In this document: in pieces, positions 5,075 through 6,529 of the stretch
Numbering within the stretch: position 1 is the first letter of the stretch
Layout: the number at the start of each line of letters is the position of its first letter
Origin: an uncultured Lachnospiraceae bacterium
Lineage (GTDB): Bacteria > Bacillota > Clostridia > Lachnospirales > Lachnospiraceae
Direction: 5' to 3'
Assembly: GCA_905236615.1 (NCBI GenBank)
Contig: CAJORC010000167.1
Location: 1 to 6,529, forward strand
DNA length: 6,529 nt
Program-made: the position numbers and the translations under genes
The notes under the pieces: generated by a model
What the model was told of the DNA's origin: nothing
Seen by the model: only the letters and a program-made list of their open reading frames with translations
The model's database searches: none

Positions 5075-6529
5075 TTACATATAGTTTTTTATAACAAGCT
5101 GCAATGTCGTGCAGCCCCTGAACTCATTTATATCCGGGTTGAAGGTTATGGACATCTTTTCATGACTGTTTACATAGTCTGCAAAGCTGTCCGCTTCTCC
5201 GAAATAGATCCCATCAATAACAGTTCCTGTCTCATCCTTTATCCTGCATTTATAGACGTTTCTTCTTTCTCCCAGAACCCGGCCTTCCAGTATTTCCACA
5301 TTTTTTGCCGCAAAAAGAGGTTTCTCATTGGCTGTCCCGAAAGGTTCCAATACTTTTAATTCTTCAGTAAGTTCATAAGTCACATAACTCAGCGGAAGAA
5401 CCATGTCTATGCGCACTTTTATCGCCAGGTCATCCTCCGTAAGCGTACATCTTGAATTTATTTTTTCCCTGAATTCCGCAAATCTCTCTTTTTCAAGCGA
5501 CAGACCGGCTGCCGTTGCATGTCCTCCAAATTTAATAAAGCATTCGCTGACCGCAGACATCTCTTCAAACATATTATATTCGTCTATCGAACGTCCTGAG
5601 CCTTTAAGACAGGCATCACCTGCAGCCGTAACCCCATCTGTAAGGATAAAGGTCGGTTTTCCCGAAGCTTCCCGCACCTTTCCGGCAACAATTCCGGCAA
5701 TTGATTCATGACAGTCCGAAAGAACTATCACCAGCACCCTGTCCTTAAGATATTCCTCCGTAGCAGCGATTTCAAGGGCCTCCTTAACAGCCTTGTCTGT
5801 AAGGCTCTTTCTGGTATCATTCAGTTCCTTCAGCAGAACCGCGAAATCATGTGCTGTATCTTCATCAGAAGAATTAAGGAGTTTCAACGCATCTTCCGCA
5901 CTTTCAAGCCTGCCCGCGGCATTCATACATGGTCCTAATATAAAACCAACATGATAAGGAGAAAGCGTTTTTCCTTCAAGCTCATTAATTGCTATAAGAG
6001 CCTTTAATCCGGTATTATCCGTCTCTTCAAGCCTTTTTAAGCCATTTTTTACTATTATCCTGTTTTCGCCCGAAAGCGGCATTACATCTCCGATGGTCGC
6101 AAAGGCCGCAACTTCAAAGAATTTATCAGCCTTTTCTCTCGGAATATCCATGAGTTCAAAAAGACTTACTATTAATTTCCATGCTACTACTGCTCCGCAT
6201 ATACTCTTATAGGGATAATCATCGCCCGCCCTGTGCGGATCGACTATAGCCAATGCATCGACAAGTATTTCCCTTTTTCCGCTCTCCGTTTCCTCGAAAG
6301 GAACCTGATGATGATCCGTTACAAGCACCGTCATCCCAAGTTTCTTCGCAAGTCTTATCTCGTTAACAGCTGCAATTCCGTTATCACAGGTGATTATCGT
6401 ATCAACCCCGTCAGCATAAGCCGAGTGGATAAGATTCTCATTTAATCCATAGCCATCCTTTACACGATGGGGAATTTTCTCGTCCACTTCAGCACCCGCG
6501 ATCTTCAGCCCGTTCATAAGAATATAGGT
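5075..6529 (-). CDS. recJ: Single-stranded-DNA-specific exonuclease RecJ, N-terminally partial
   Basis: RecJ degrades single-stranded DNA 5' to 3' in recombination and in mismatch and base excision repair, using two metal ions. The reading frame is open to the right edge, giving 484 visible residues; an ATG at 6517 is internal, since IPHRVKDGYGL lies only 15 residues after it. About 80-100 N-terminal residues, including the first DHH-family metal motif (DxDxDG type), are outside the window. Visible, numbered from the edge: IPHR..DGYGL (19-29), TCDNGIAA (47-54), VTDHH (70-74), VDPHR and the conserved CGAVVAWKL (97-119), GDVMPLSGENR (147-157), GPCMNAAGRL (199-208), the DHHA1 motifs GSGRS (310-314) and FGGHATAAG (334-342), and a C-terminal OB-type domain (about 365-484) with EPFGTANEKP. 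The metal-binding and DNA-binding motifs in view are intact. It ends LQLVIKNYM, one base from the convergent stop of the small membrane protein gene. No terminator follows it before that gene, so minus-strand read-through would run antisense through it. Confidence 0.95.
   Translation of the reverse strand, partial: TYILMNGLKIAGAEVDEKIPHRVKDGYGLNENLIHSAYADGVDTIITCDNGIAAVNEIRLAKKLGMTVLVTDHHQVPFEETESGKREILVDALAIVDPHRAGDDYPYKSICGAVVAWKLIVSLFELMDIPREKADKFFEVAAFATIGDVMPLSGENRIIVKNGLKRLEETDNTGLKALIAINELEGKTLSPYHVGFILGPCMNAAGRLESAEDALKLLNSSDEDTAHDFAVLLKELNDTRKSLTDKAVKEALEIAATEEYLKDRVLVIVLSDCHESIAGIVAGKVREASGKPTFILTDGVTAAGDACLKGSGRSIDEYNMFEEMSAVSECFIKFGGHATAAGLSLEKERFAEFREKINSRCTLTEDDLAIKVRIDMVLPLSYVTYELTEELKVLEPFGTANEKPLFAAKNVEILEGRVLGERRNVYKCRIKDETGTVIDGIYFGEADSFADYVNSHEKMSITFNPDINEFRGCTTLQLVIKNYM

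Noticed and set aside
5098..5115. GCTGCA-N6-TGCAGC hairpin considered as a terminator
   Set aside because: No T-tract follows on either strand and it lies within the RecJ coding sequence, so it is probably a chance palindrome.
5036..5359. 107-codon plus-strand frame overlapping the small membrane gene end
   Set aside because: Almost entirely antisense to the conserved RecJ C terminus, starting inside another gene; no independent support.

Overview
The window looks like a piece of a moderately AT-rich Firmicutes chromosome, most likely Lachnospiraceae (Butyrivibrio/Roseburia-like Clostridia). I infer this from AGGAGG-type ribosome binding sites, a thrS of the TGS-less type, a SEC-C protein of a sort I recall from Lachnospiraceae, and the style of the RecJ and sugar-transferase sequences. 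No database search was possible. I see no tRNA, rRNA, CRISPR array, insertion sequence or phage gene. Nearly all coding is on the minus strand, and no gap between genes exceeds about 300 bases.

Right to left in minus-strand transcription order: (1) 6529-5075 is most of recJ, a 5'-3' single-strand DNA exonuclease, cut off at its N terminus by the window edge. (2) 5073-4837, on the plus strand, is a 78-residue two-helix membrane protein of unknown function whose stop lies 1 base from the recJ stop. (3) 4836-4692 is a compact divergent promoter region in which the -10 elements for both directions fall on one AT palindrome. (4) 4691-2313 is a SEC-C zinc-motif protein followed 27 bases later by thrS, probably one operon. 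It ends at a strong intrinsic terminator at 2277-2224. No T-box leader, the usual control of thrS in Firmicutes, is visible.

(5) 2187-1 is the start of a surface or exopolysaccharide operon. It has an extended -10 promoter and a leader holding an operator-like palindrome and a 16-bp tandem duplication. It is followed by an Alg14-like membrane-anchor subunit, an Alg13-like catalytic subunit overlapping it by 4 bases, and a polyprenyl-phosphate sugar-1-phosphate transferase truncated by the window edge. The priming transferase would load the first sugar phosphate onto undecaprenyl phosphate. The Alg14/Alg13 pair would add a later sugar at the inner membrane face.

Most notable points: the Alg14-like gene has no ATG, GTG or TTG available at its conserved N terminus and appears to start at ATT behind a well-placed Shine-Dalgarno. 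Its partner starts at TTG inside the TTGA overlap. ThrRS lacks its TGS domain and carries an extra stretch of about 29 residues before the zinc cysteine. I found no clear candidate for a wholly new multi-gene system; most genes belong to recognisable families.
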